Assembly (NCBI GenBank): GCA_018292915.2
Contig: JACVVK020000286.1
Span: forward strand, 314,001-378,000
Length of the DNA: 64,000 nt
Reading direction: 5' to 3'
Source of the DNA: Batillaria attramentaria
Lineage: Eukaryota > Mollusca > Gastropoda > Batillariidae
Shown here: positions 26,338 to 34,666 of the stretch, one piece after another
Position numbering within the stretch: the first letter of the stretch is position 1
Layout of the letters: the number at the start of each line of letters is the position of its first letter
The notes under the pieces: generated by a model
What the model was told of the DNA's origin: nothing
Database searches by the model: none
What the model saw: the letters and a program-made list of their open reading frames with translations, nothing else
Position numbers and translations under genes: made by a program

Positions 26338-29300
26338 AGAAAACTTTAACATTGTCATTTTCTCAGAATCTACGAACAGCAGAGGCACCAAACTTGGCAT
26401 GCTGATAGACAACCACAAGACCTTTCAAAACATATCATTTTGAATGACCTTGACTCAAGGTCAAGGTCACTAAAGCTCTCTGTTTGAAAATTTATCATTG
26501 GCATTTTCTCGGAATCTACAAACACCAGAGGTTTTAAACTTTGCATGATGATAGACATTGATAAAAACTTAACAGATATACATGTAGTCAGTGGCCTTGT
26601 GTCAAGGTCAAGGCCGTACAAGCTATTTTTTTGACACCTTAACATTGGCATTTTCTTAGAAACAACAAACAGCAGAGGCGCCAAACCTGGTGTGCTGATA
26701 GACAGTGATAAGACCTATGCACACATACCACCTTGAATGACCTTGACTCAAGGTCAAGGTCATTAAAACAGTCTGTTGGGAAAATTTACATAAATTGCAT
26801 TTTCTCAGAATCCAGAAGAATCAGAAGCATCAAACTATGTGCGATGATTGACATTAGCAGCACCTTTACAAACATACCTGTGTTCAGTGACTTTTAGTCA
26901 AGGTCAAGGTCATGCACGCGTTTTCTTGGAAACTTTAACCTTGGCATTTTCTCCAAAACAACAAACAGCAGAGGCACCAAACGAGGTATGATGATAGACA
27001 GCAGTGAGACCTACCTTTCTGAATGACCTTGACTGAAGGTCAAGGTCATTAAAGCTGTCGTGAATTTTAAAATTACTGTTTTCGCAGGAACTACAAATAC
27101 TACAGGCATCAAACTTGGCACAATGATAGACATTGATGAGATCTCATTTGAATGACCTTGACTAAAGGTCAAGGCCATACAAACTGTTTCAGGGGACATT
27201 GTAATATTGCCATGAACTCAGAGCGCCAGAGACACTTGGCATGATAATGGATAGTGAGAAGAGCTTTACAAACATACTCTTGTGAATGACCTTGACCTGT
27301 GTCACAAGGGAGCCATGGAGGCTTTTGCCTCTCTAGTTTTTAATTTGTGTTTTGTTTGTTTGTTTTTGTTTCATTTTGTGTGTGTAGGTTTGTTTTTTGT
27401 TGTTTGTTTTGTTTTGTTGGTTGTTTTGTTTTTTCCTTTTTTTTCTTTTTTTTTGGGGGGGGGGAGAGGGGGAGTCGCTGATATTTATGCTTGAAAAAGT
27501 GTAGTACACTAGTCATCTTTGTGAATGTGGCTGGTGTATTTCAGCCCAAAGTCCCTCCCAATCGGCTTGTCCGAGCCAGCTTACTGAAGCACAGAAGGAG
27601 TGCCTCACTTGGTTTTCTCAAAGTGGTGAGATTTGATACCCCACTTGTGGGATAGGGGCACACCAAGGTTAACGGTGGTTTAGGGATTTGCTGTTTCAAA
27701 CACGGTTGTTGGGAAAACTTCACATACGTTTGCCTTTTGTTTGTGATTTCTGTTTTGTTGTTTGCACAAGGATGTAGTGACTTTCCATTGCAATGACAGA
27801 AGGGAAGTTTATTGTTTGGTTCATTTTGTAGGTTTTTGTTTTTTCTGGGGTTTTTCATTTACGTCTATGTAATAACCTTCCGTCATCCGTCCATCTGTCG
27901 GTTGTCCGTCTGTCTGTCGTCTGTCTGTGGCAGACTTTAACATTGGGTTTATCTCAGGAATTGTAATAGTAGTGTGTACCAAGTGCTTTCCAAACATATT
28001 TGGAATGACCTCCCGTAAAGATCAAGGTTACAGGGTCATTGTGAAATTTTAAAAGAAAAATCATGTTTTCTCTGTTTCTCAGGAAACGCTAACACCAGAC
28101 AACTCAAACATAGCACAAAGTCAAATGAAGTTGGTGTGAAGAGATTCCACGTGTACAGTTTGGGTGACCTTGACCTCAGGGATCAGGGTCACAGGGATTA
28201 TCAATTTATGTGAAGTTTGGGAAATCAAAATTTTGGCACAGTTCCGAATGCCATCTTGAGTGGCCTCCGTTATAGGTCAAGGTCACATGTGAGTCATAAA
28301 GTCTTTGCTGTAGTAGTGTTCTCTTGGGGTTTTTTGTTTGTTTGTTTTTTTTCCTTCCAGATTTTGTTCTTTTCCCAGATGTAGTGCATTTACTTTTGTA
28401 TGCGCGGTCAAAACAGTGGTTCACCTGCATGTTAGGTGTACGTCCAAGGTGTAGTGGGCTAGCGTGGTGTGTTCAACTGTTTGTTTCGTGGGCAGGCTTA
28501 CAGGTTTCATTAATTTATGCATTATGTTCATTAGTAGCTGTGCGTAATTTCTGTTGGAATTTGAAAACATCTCACCACAGGCTTTCTAAAACTCCTGCCA
28601 CAAGCCTGAAAAATACAAACAGCTATGCCTGTTTATAGAGAGGCGTTTTTCCTTCACTTCACATGCTGACAACTGCACATGCACATCATGATGTTAATGA
28701 GTAACAAAGAGTATAACTGTTAGTATTGTACTATCACGCATTTCTCTCTGTTTGTATCTTGTATACACTTATATGTGTAATTTTGTATGGTCGTCATGTT
28801 TGGTTCCACATGGAATGAATTTTAGCTGTTTTTTGTTGTTGCTGGTACTGGGTATTTGACTGGATGCCTATGCAGTCTAGTTGTGTGTACATGTACAAAA
28901 AAACCCCATACATTTTATATCTGTTAGCAGGGTTGCACATTTAAGTCGGTCCCAGGACATTGACCTATACAAATTTCAAATGTCCTATTTTTCCCATCTC
29001 AAGCGGACATTTGTCCTATTAAAATTTTTATTGCCACTAAGTGGCCAGGACACTGTGTCCTATCACTTTGCTGTTTCCAGGACACTTTGTCCTATAGAAG
29101 CTGTGAGAAATGTGCAACCCTGTGTTAGAGATGTGATGGTGCTCATGCATCCAAACTAACAGTAACGGTGGCAGCTTGTGCTGTAGGCAGTATTCACATT
29201 AGTTTAAAGGTAGATATGCTTTGTACCAGTTGACAGTGGGCCAGTTTACAAGTTTAAGACCAAAATACCGGTACATGATCCTCACCCGAACCTCACACTG

Positions 29301-29567
29301 TTCTTTTCCCCAGATACGCACTTGTTAGGTGCATTCCTCTCGTTGTGGCTTTATTACAGATCAGGTTCAAAATACTTTATTTATCCCTCGCGGGGCAATT
29401 AAATGTTCAGGGGCTAGATAAAGTATTTTGAACTTGAACTGTAGTAAAGCCAAAATGAGAGGGAAATGCTCCTTATTTGTTGTACAGTCACACTGTGCCC
29501 GAGTGCCTTGTACACGTTGGTTTGTTATACATGTATCACTATCATGTTTCCCCAAAACTCACTCACC

Positions 29568-29628
<61 letters not shown>

Positions 29629-30951
29629 CGTGTGCATGCGTGCATGCATGCGTGAGAGAGAGAGAGAGAGTTCATGAGTCCTTGCCATCAGTCTGCACAC
29701 CTGTTTCACATGATTGTGTTGGGATGTTGCAGAGTGCTGTTCCCTCCATGGAAGCATTAGGTATGGTATGACCATTTCCCCACAACTGGTTCTCCTCTTT
29801 TCATTCTGTTTTTTCATGGGAAACTCTGCAGCTGCTCAGAGCATTCCCAGAATGTGAGATTTAGAAAGTCATGGAACCCAAAGTCATACCTAATTCCTGG
29901 TGCATGTACACTGTACTACAGAATATTTACTGACACTTTTTACTTTTTTTTTTTTTTTTTCGTAAAGTGTCTCATCTCTTTAGTGTTGTTCAGAAGATCT
30001 TAGATTATGGCAGCAAAATTTTGTTTTACCTGTACACTATAATACATTGTTTGCTTCCCCAGTCAGCCTTATTTCCACTAAGTACAATAGCACATGTAGA
30101 AATAAGGTCAATTACACTGTTGTGTTGCTGCTTGGAATCGAAGCATTGTATCCCCAGAAAGAATTCGAGATACTGTATTTAGGAACACAAAATTTAATGA
30201 CTGATGTGTTTTTCGTTTCCAGACAGCAGTATGGGAGGTTCAGCGGCCGGACCACCTGCAGAACAGGTCAGTGAAAAAGTCCATCAGGGGGACAAACTTG
30301 TTTTGTCACATTTAGTATCAGTGTCTCAAATTGAGTTGTGCTTTACCAAATGTGAGATCAGCTGTGTTGTGTTTGTTGTTTTTGTTTTTTTACATGCTTC
30401 GGGGGGGGGGGGGGGGGGGGGGGGACTTAGCTGCTTGTTTCTTCTTCGGACCTTGGTTATAATGATTTGATTTTTTTTTTTTCTCACAGGAGACAGCAGC
30501 TAGTGGGGAGGATATGGTTGACAGCTTCAGCAAGGACAGACTGGCCCAGCCATTCCCCCCAACACAAAGGTAAATATTGTGTCAGTCCACAGATAAAACC
30601 ACACATTCCGGACACAGACACACACTCACACAGTGGGCTCCCCGATTGTTTTAAGATTGAGGACCAAAAAAGTGGATAACATTGGTGTTTGAATGAACGG
30701 AGCCCACAGTCAGAATTTGCATTCTTTGCTCTTTCGATGGTGTCAGCGTTGATGGATGGGTTTTGTTCGTGGCTTGCAGGCAGATGAGTCGAGACAAGCG
30801 GGACATTGGGATGGCGATCAGGACCCACAAGGAGCGCAATGCCATGCTGACGCGTCTCAACAGCGAGCTGAACCAGGAGCTGCAGGAAGTGATGGAGCAA
30901 CGCATCGCACTGGAGATACAGCTGGAGCATCTCCGACCCTTCTCCAGCTAG
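746..30951 (+). CDS. REPS1: REPS1-like RalBP1-associated EH-domain protein, complete, 22 coding exons
   Basis: Endocytic adaptor of the Ral/RalBP1 pathway. In this family EH domains bind NPF-containing partners and the C-terminal coiled coil binds RalBP1. Coding exons: 746-895, 2239-2362, 6485-6532, 10231-10279, 11128-11254, 11651-11867, 12324-12506, 12920-13102, 17417-17480, 17814-17956, 18578-18654, 18830-18928, 19253-19331 (or -19346), 22286-22501, 24240-24422, 24718-24776, 25769-25813, 27545-27625, 29733-29760, 30223-30266, 30490-30569, 30780-30951. All junctions are GT-AG and phase-consistent; the sum is 2451 nt, about 816 residues (human REPS1 is about 796). The start is the first in-frame ATG, giving the family-typical MEGL. 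EH1 is followed by a Ser/Pro/Gly-rich linker, EH2 (about 333-425), a proline-rich region (PAVPPRVQP) and a coiled coil ending LRPFSS. The acceptor at 24240 and donor at 19331 are the least certain. A further exon between 19347 and 22285 cannot be excluded. Confidence 0.93.
1407..1483. repeat. (GT)n microsatellite with (GA)n tail, REPS1 intron 1
   Basis: About 33 uninterrupted GT units followed directly by a short GA run. Confidence 0.97.
3761..4494. mobile_element. Non-autonomous hAT-type DNA element (MITE), 734 bp
   Basis: The left end reads TAGAGCTGTGAACCGGTTA. The right end, reverse-complemented, reads TAGAGCTGCCGCGGTTAACC. Both ends are flanked by the identical 8-bp sequence GTATGTAT (3753-3760 and 4495-4502). 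An 8-bp duplication with TAGAG-type termini is the hallmark of the hAT superfamily. Several AACCGGTT palindromes cluster near both ends and could be subterminal transposase sites. Internal poly-C (about 4231-4251) and poly-T tracts are present. I see no transposase coding sequence, so it is non-autonomous. Confidence 0.85.
5917..5979. repeat. (AC)n microsatellite, REPS1 intron 2
   Basis: An interrupted CA tract. It creates artefactual His-Thr reading frames. Confidence 0.95.
8335..8509 (+). mobile_element. tRNA-derived SINE (family A), complete with 14-bp target duplication
   Basis: About 175 bp. The 5' part resembles a tRNA: GGAGCCGGGGTGGTCGAACT, then a B-box-like GAGTTCGATCCCGG. The 3' part reads GTTGCCCCGTCTTTGATATC, then GGAAAAGGACGTTAAACCCC, and ends in ACCC repeats. 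A perfect 14-bp direct repeat, GCTTCAGTTTTCCT, flanks it (8321-8334 and 8510-8523). A truncated relative lies at 57411-57500, and weaker 3' fragments at about 18448-18508 and 62526-62560. Confidence 0.9.
10434..10593. repeat. 28-bp tandem minisatellite, about 5.5 copies
   Basis: The unit contains ATACATCATTACATGTACAC followed by ATATTTTG. Copies are nearly identical, implying recent expansion. It lies in the intron between REPS1 exons 4 and 5. Confidence 0.95.
12507..12688 (+). other. Possible alternative REPS1 end by intron retention
   Basis: If the GTAAGT donor after 12506 is not used, the REPS1 frame stays open for a further 60 codons to a TGA at 12686-12688. The read-through tail is hydrophilic, includes [13 protein letters not shown], and lacks EH2 and the coiled coil. 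Splicing to 12920 is well supported by phase and homology, so this would be a minor isoform or chance openness. Confidence 0.3.
13181..13402. repeat. Imperfect inverted repeat plus short direct repeat
   Basis: About 13181-13241 pairs imperfectly with 13277-13341; the core AAAATACACCACAC is exact in both arms. The structure resembles a degenerate foldback element. It is followed by two near-identical copies of about 31 bp containing TCCGTACCTGCATTTCTTTG (ending 13371 and 13402). It lies in REPS1 intron 8, just past the exon 8 donor. Confidence 0.75.
13956..17234 (-). mobile_element. Full-length RTE/BovB-like non-LTR retrotransposon (LINE)
   Basis: About 3.28 kb inserted antisense in a REPS1 intron. 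It has a 5' UTR of about 280 bp, one long ORF (13966-16956) and a very short 3' end. The tail in element orientation is an ACTAA-type short repeat (complement of 13956-13970) rather than poly(A), as is common in RTE-type elements. The 12-bp sequence GCTGTAACATTG directly flanks both ends (13944-13955 and 17235-17246), which I take as the target-site duplication. An intact ORF and exact flanking repeats indicate a young insertion. Confidence 0.93.
13966..16956 (-). CDS. LINE polyprotein: APE-type endonuclease and reverse transcriptase
   Basis: About 996 residues from the first in-frame ATG; the frame is open 11 codons further upstream without an ATG. The N-terminal half is an exonuclease-endonuclease-phosphatase fold: [13 protein letters not shown] (about 27), [19 protein letters not shown] (about 166) and the SDHH catalytic signature (about 261). 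The reverse transcriptase follows: [28 protein letters not shown] (about 636), [10 protein letters not shown] (about 693) and the catalytic FADD box (about 737). The C-terminal region has the [11 protein letters not shown] and [12 protein letters not shown] segments typical of RTE/BovB-related elements (the family behind 'craniofacial development protein 2-like' annotations). There is no internal stop or frameshift and all catalytic motifs are present, so the copy may be competent. Confidence 0.95.
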   Translation of the reverse strand: MTRAGESPREASAPTTLLTAKTKARIGTWNIRTLYETGKTAQVSQEMHRYNLKLLGLCETRWTGTGRTRLTSGDTILYSGHEDGQPHMHGVALLMTPEATQALLSWEPVSPRILSARFNSKGRKVTILQCYAPTNMADEEEKENFYEQLQAVLDKAPRRDLKILMGDLNAKVGTDNTDRELIMGKHGTGTQNENGELFTEFCTTNDLVIGGTIFPHKTIHKTTWTSPDGRTVNQIDHITIGRKWRRSLLDVRAKRGADAASDHHLVIAAIKIKLKAYRDQADRPSHKYNVHSLKESVKTNAFRCELRNRFSALGTLPEETIEEHWHDLRETWTATCREVLGKKTRQHKEWLTSDTWDLITERKRLKDLINHTDDQDDKRDLQAQFWDVNRQVKRSARNDKRNFINDLTEEAETAAGQRNMKRLYEITRTLSGKNNNPTRPVKDKNGQIITKEEDQRTRWAEHFKETLNRPPPPVPPDIPPAAQLLDISTNPPTKTEIIKAIKSLKSGKAAGPDGIPPEALKADIQTSTDMLHPLLRKIWESESVPQDWKKGHLVKLPKKGDLSSCSNWRGIMLLSIPGKVLTRIILERLKTALDKTLREEQAGFRNDRSCTDHIATMRIIIEQSLEWQTPLYSTFVDFQKAFDSVDREVIWKLMSHYGFPPKFVNIIRQLYEDATCQVIHDGKLTEPFTVRTGVRQGCILSPTIFLMVVDWVMRQATDGKRTGIQWTFSKQLEDLDFADDIALLSHKQQDAQEKLNRVAEEAEKTGLKINISKTEVMRVNHKQHDPIQLHQEDIKEVDKFIYLGSVVSKDGGTDEDIKSRTNKARHAFRTLRPIWRSTALSLQNKIRIFNSNVKSVLLYGSETWRTTKTGSHRLQTFINRCLRNILTIRYPLVITNQDLWERTRQVPIEQEIKKRKWGWIGHTLRKPTSNVTRQSLDWNPQGKRKVGRPKQTWRRSTDAEAKAARTTWAELKRASQNRVRWRSVVAALCSPGNKED
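20380..20576 (-). mobile_element. 5'-truncated SINE (family D, AAGCGCT type)
   Basis: Nearly identical to the 3' two-thirds of the element at 39847-40177, sharing TATAGGCGCTTTACCCAATT and ATCACGTGGTGCGAAGGGTC. It ends in an AAT-type microsatellite tail. The tRNA-like head is missing. Confidence 0.85.
21950..22032. repeat. Perfect 36-bp inverted repeat with 11-nt loop
   Basis: The left arm 21950-21985 (starting ACGAGCGAGGTAATGTTCAC) is the exact reverse complement of 21997-22032. The loop is TACCTGAAGTT. The loop and its edge (ATACCTGAAGTTTA) recur immediately after the right arm. It lies in the REPS1 intron between exons 13 and 14. Confidence 0.97.
26228..27315. mobile_element. Pearl/Helentron-like non-autonomous element with internal tandem repeats
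   Basis: The left boundary TGGCTCCCTTGTG (26228-26240) is mirrored by CACAAGGGAGCCA (27303-27315). Just inside the left end are GTCT and GT microsatellites (26271-26334). Then come about seven diverged units of about 130-155 bp, each carrying a pattern like TGACCTTGACTCAAGGTCAA and a 'cagaggcaccaaactt' segment. A microsatellite followed by tandem cores between short inverted ends is the layout of molluscan pearl elements, non-autonomous relatives of Helitron/Helentron transposons. It lies in a REPS1 intron. Confidence 0.7.
27867..28290. mobile_element. Second, degraded copy of the pearl-like repeat
   Basis: It begins with GTCTATGTAATAACC, then Pu/Py-rich GTCT repeats, matching the left end of the element at 26228. 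About three diverged units follow, with GGTGACCTTGACCTCAGGGA- and ATAGGTCAAGGTCACA-like motifs. I see no right terminal inverted repeat. A third, weaker relative with TTCAAGGTCAGGGTCAT-type motifs occurs at about 33835-34020. Confidence 0.6.
28928..29122. mobile_element. 195-bp inverted-terminal-repeat element (MITE)
   Basis: The ends CAGGGTTGCACATTT and AAATGTGCAACCCTG are exact inverted repeats, flanked on both sides by TGTTAG (28922-28927 and 29123-29128). Internal AGGACAC-TGTCCTAT palindromes recur three to four times. CAGGG termini recall hAT elements, although the visible duplication is 6 rather than 8 bp. Confidence 0.75.
29365..29428. repeat. Small inverted repeat of retroelement 3' tails
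   Basis: GTTCAAAATACTTTAT and ATAAAGTATTTTGAAC are inverted around a 'ccctcgcggggcaatt' centre. The ATAAAGTATTT motif matches the 3' tail of the SINE at 49451-49775, suggesting a tail-derived fragment. Confidence 0.6.
29571..29620. repeat. (TG)n microsatellite upstream of REPS1 microexon 19
   Basis: Twenty-five TG units, then imperfect TG/CATG and a GA run ending about 29669, roughly 60 bp before the exon 19 acceptor at 29733. UG-rich tracts near acceptors can bind splicing factors of the CELF/TDP-43 kind; an effect here is inference. Confidence 0.9.
30780..30951 (+). other. REPS1: REPS1 terminal coding exon: RalBP1-binding coiled coil
   Basis: Encodes [20 protein letters not shown] followed by a heptad-rich helix ([19 protein letters not shown], then [14 protein letters not shown]) and a TAG stop at 30949-30951. 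The end is highly similar to the human REPS1 C-terminus, which forms the RalBP1-interacting coiled coil. This is the firmest anchor for the gene's 3' end. Confidence 0.95.
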
Positions 30952-32263
30952 CCTCTGCCTAGATTGTGGTTGTCACATTTTGGGACTTGTGTAGCGAATG
31001 GTGTACATGCTTGACTGGCTTCTGGGACCTGCACGAATGGGCTGATGATGTAGGCTTCCTTCAAGTTGTGAATCTAGCCATCCTTTGTGACTGTAATTTA
31101 AGATGCGCTGGTGTCTGTAATATTCACCCTGATGGCTTTGAACTCGGCTGTCATGGGCGATGACTGAACTCAAGTTCTCCAGAAACTGCATTTCATTGGC
31201 TGCAATATTTTGGGGCTGGGAAAGGGTTTTCTCAGTCTCCAAAAACTTCATGCTGTTTGGTGAGCTTATTCACAAGATCTGCATCATGCTAGTCCAGATT
31301 GCTGACAGCTTGGGTACTGTGTCAGTGTAGGTGGGCTGGTTCTGAGTCCATGAATTTTAGTCAAACCTGCAAGATAATGCTGTAACATTTTGATGTCCTT
31401 TCTGGCCAGGATATGTTCCATTTTTGGCTTTGTCAGCGGAAACCCGTCAAAAGCCACCATCCTATTACATTACCCTCTGATTCTCTTCATTTTGCTCAGA
31501 ACTGGTAGGGTCTGTCCTGTGTTCGGTTTCCTAGAAAGAGTGCAAGGGTGTGTTGCCATATGAAGTAAGTTTGATCTGATATTTTTCTTGTTGGCAAATC
31601 ATTCTGAGTTTGAATCTCCCGACCTCAGGACCAGCCATTTTAGCAATGCCTCTGTTTGATACAAGCATATCAGGCAGATTTTCTGCTGCATTTGTAGCAG
31701 GCCAGCTGCTTATTTGCTTCCAGTTTTTTCTTTACTTTTTTTATCTTTTTTTTTTTTTTTGGGGGGGGGGGGGGTGGGGTGGAGAGGCTAAAGGTAAACA
31801 TTGAAGGAATGTAGGTATGAAGATGATGAAATGCTGTTTTGTTTTGGGGGCTGCAACTACCAGTGCAACTTTTATTGATGATACCCCATAGTGTCAACTG
31901 GACACTGCATGACCTTCACTTGCAAAGCACTTAAAAGCTGTTGGAAACAGCCGCTTGGCATCATCCGTCAAAGTGAGATATTATGCTGGTGTATCAGGCA
32001 AGCTGTGCAGTGAACACTCGAAGGGAGTGAGGCCTGGAATGCTTCACTACTGTCTTTGAAACGACTGAAGAATACTCTGTTGGTTGTATGTCTGACAATC
32101 TTCTTGTACATATATTCATGGAATGAAGTGTGATTTGGCATTTTGAAGCTGATTGAGGAAGGGAAACGCTATGTGCAGCGTTGGTAAATAACATGACTCT
32201 TGGAGCTGAGAAGAGAAAAGTCGTATTTTAGTGTTCGTCAACACTTTCATGCATGTAAGTGGT

Positions 32264-32366
32264 TCTAACCCAGCAAACAGCGGGACATTTAGCAACTATG
32301 CTCACTCTAACCCAGCAAACAGCGGGACATTTAGCAACTATGCTCACTCTAACCCAGCAGACATTG
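32264..32366. repeat. 42-bp tandem repeat, about 2.4 copies
   Basis: Units start at 32264, 32306 and 32348 with TCTAACCCAGCAAACAGCGG. The first two copies are identical. It lies within the probable REPS1 3' UTR. Confidence 0.95.
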
Positions 32367-33359
32367 GTCTTCATAGTTTAGTACATAGTAAACCTTATGA
32401 TAATTATGTCATGCATGACGCATTTTTGGATGACTACTTCATCAGTATCTTTTCCAGCGACATGTCAGTTATACAGGTGCACATGACTGACTTGTATATC
32501 ATTTCCACTTTTCGTTTCTTTTATTGACAGTATTGTGTGTCTAGTTACCGTAATTTTCCTCATGCAGCTATGGTAGCAGAGCTGATTGCAGCATGTGCTT
32601 GAAAGAGATGTGAAGAGATGGCAGATTTTGGATAGAGGTGCTATGAAGGGGCCACATGTGCAAAAGTCATGATTTGTTTCAATTTTCTTTTTCATTTTGC
32701 CACTGGCAATGCAGTAACATTTTGCGGACTAACAATTCCTTGAAGTGGAGAATACTTTGAAATTTTCCCGTTTCATGGAAAATGACACTGGCCAGGAAGC
32801 ATAAGAAGAAAACAACCCATGTGCGAGCATTGTAGATAAAAATCTGATTTTTGTTGCCATTCCTGCTGCTAGCACTGATCAGTGCGTTTGTCCCCGTTTG
32901 TTTCTTCGCTTTAATAGAATCCTTTTGCTGTGTTGAGGTACCTGACCATGTGATTGAAAATGAATGGAGTGGAATATGATTGCTTGTCTTTGACTGTGGC
33001 CAGGGAAAGATCCATTTTCAATGTGAATTTGAAGTCACTAGTCACCTCTTAAACATGTCTTTGAACCCATGCTGGTGGTGGCACAAAAGCTTGTGTGTTG
33101 AGATTCCCATTTTCTTTTCTGAAGTAGCCAGTAGTCGATAGAAGTGTAATTAATTCTAATGTGCAATTTTTTTCTTTCTTTTTCTCATTTCCGTACAAGC
33201 AGGCTTCCTTAAATCTAAAACCTTGTGTGCTGTGAGAACTACATGTAATACAAATGAACTCATGGGTGATTTGTGTGGGTTTTTTTTTGTGTTTTCTTTT
33301 AATCCACTTGTCATTGTCCGCTCCTCAATTCAATTCAATTCAATAATTCTTTATTGTCC

Positions 33360-33515
33360 TCAAGAGGAGGCAATTTGGTTGCGGCGTAAAAACAGACAAC
33401 AACCACATACACAATATAACATGTCCCAATAGTTAAATAAGAAGGGGTGGACATGTTATATTGTGTATGTGGTTGTTGTCTGTTTTTACGCCGCAACTGA
33501 ATTGCCTCCTCTTGA
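33360..33515. repeat. Near-perfect 67-bp inverted repeat (hairpin)
   Basis: 33360-33426 is the reverse complement of 33449-33515 with about two mismatches, around a 22-nt loop. It is preceded by TTCAATTCAATTCAAT and TTTATTGTCC, a 3'-tail signature also seen at 52797-52850. The hairpin therefore looks like two head-to-head copies of a retroelement tail. It would form a strong RNA hairpin if in the REPS1 3' UTR. Confidence 0.9.
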
Positions 33516-33577
33516 GAACAACAGAAGCCCCTTCCACTGCTAAGCCCCTTCCACCCCATCCTCACCCCCTCCACCCC

Positions 33578-33608
<31 letters not shown>

Positions 33609-34309
33609 ATAAAAAAAAATGAGCTGTTAGAAGCTTTGGGTTGGGGGGGGGGGGGGTGTCATTCATTCCATTCCATATTGTGCTTTTTCTGTTCTCACGC
33701 CTCTCACCTCCTCCACAGGGGGGTACGCTGGGTTCATTATCTCTACCTGTGCTTATGTCTGTCTTTCCATTGTTTTGTCCAGAATTTAGCCAGCTTCAAC
33801 CAAATCTTAGCTGCAGATTGACAAGACAAAATGTTCATGCCCAAGAACTGCCTCACTGCCTTCAAGGTCAGGGTCATCATGGCCAGATTGGTGTTTTTGT
33901 TTGTTTGTATTATAACTATCTCTGAAACTGAGCGGCAGATCCCAACCAAAGTTTTTAGACAACTGTGTTTAGACATTTTGACTTCAGACTTTTTCACCAT
34001 CTTCAAGGTCATGGTCATGTAGCATTTCTAATCCTCATATTTCTTTTGTTCCTTTGGTTTGTCTTGAAAACTGCAAACCGATTTCAGCCTAAGTTTACAG
34101 TCATTAATGAGACAGTGTCGGTCAGTATACTGCATACCCGTGAGCCTGTAGAAATGAAACTGTTGGTGGTGGAAGCCCCTGATTAGTCAAAGTGCCATAG
34201 ATGAGAGCTGTTGTCACCTCTATGACTAAGGTCCCATTGAATTTGGAAGGGGTGGCTTGGGGTGTCTTCCTGCTTTGTTCTAATGACACTGATTATTTTG
34301 TGTGTGTGA

Positions 34310-34345
<36 letters not shown>

Positions 34346-34631
34346 TGATGATATAGCCCAGTATAACTGCTTTCAAAAGCGTTTGGGATAATGACTAATC
34401 TCTCTGGTCTGCTTGTGACAACTTGTATAAAATTGATTTTGTCTTCAGCATTCCTAACTTAAGATTTGTTATAAGTTAGAAGAGCAAAGTTTTGCTTTGT
34501 CACGGTAAATAGTGTGCATATTTTCCCATGTCTGTTTAAGTTGAGGTGCTTTCATTGAGCCTGGTTTGTGTATTTTGTTGTCAAGCTGTCTTTTGTCACA
34601 TGCAATATTTTTTGTTGTTGTCATTGCTGGC

Positions 34632-34666
<35 letters not shown>

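Larger units (their letters stand above)
18578..30569 (+). other. REPS1: REPS1 exons 11-21: proline/serine-rich linker
   Basis: Eleven short exons (28-216 nt) encode a low-complexity linker. Recognisable anchors are [15 protein letters not shown] (exon 13), a Pro-rich [14 protein letters not shown] (exon 14), [20 protein letters not shown] (exon 15) and [10 protein letters not shown] (exon 16). These align in order with human REPS1. Such PxxP-rich stretches are potential SH3 ligands. Exon 19 is a 28-nt microexon (phase 0 in, 1 out) matched by exon 20 (1 in, 0 out), so the two could be skipped together without a frameshift. Confidence 0.8.

Noticed and set aside
30484..30930. 148-codon open frame antisense to REPS1 exons 21-22
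   Set aside because: A shadow of conserved plus-strand coding sequence; the protein has no recognisable family and spans an intron.
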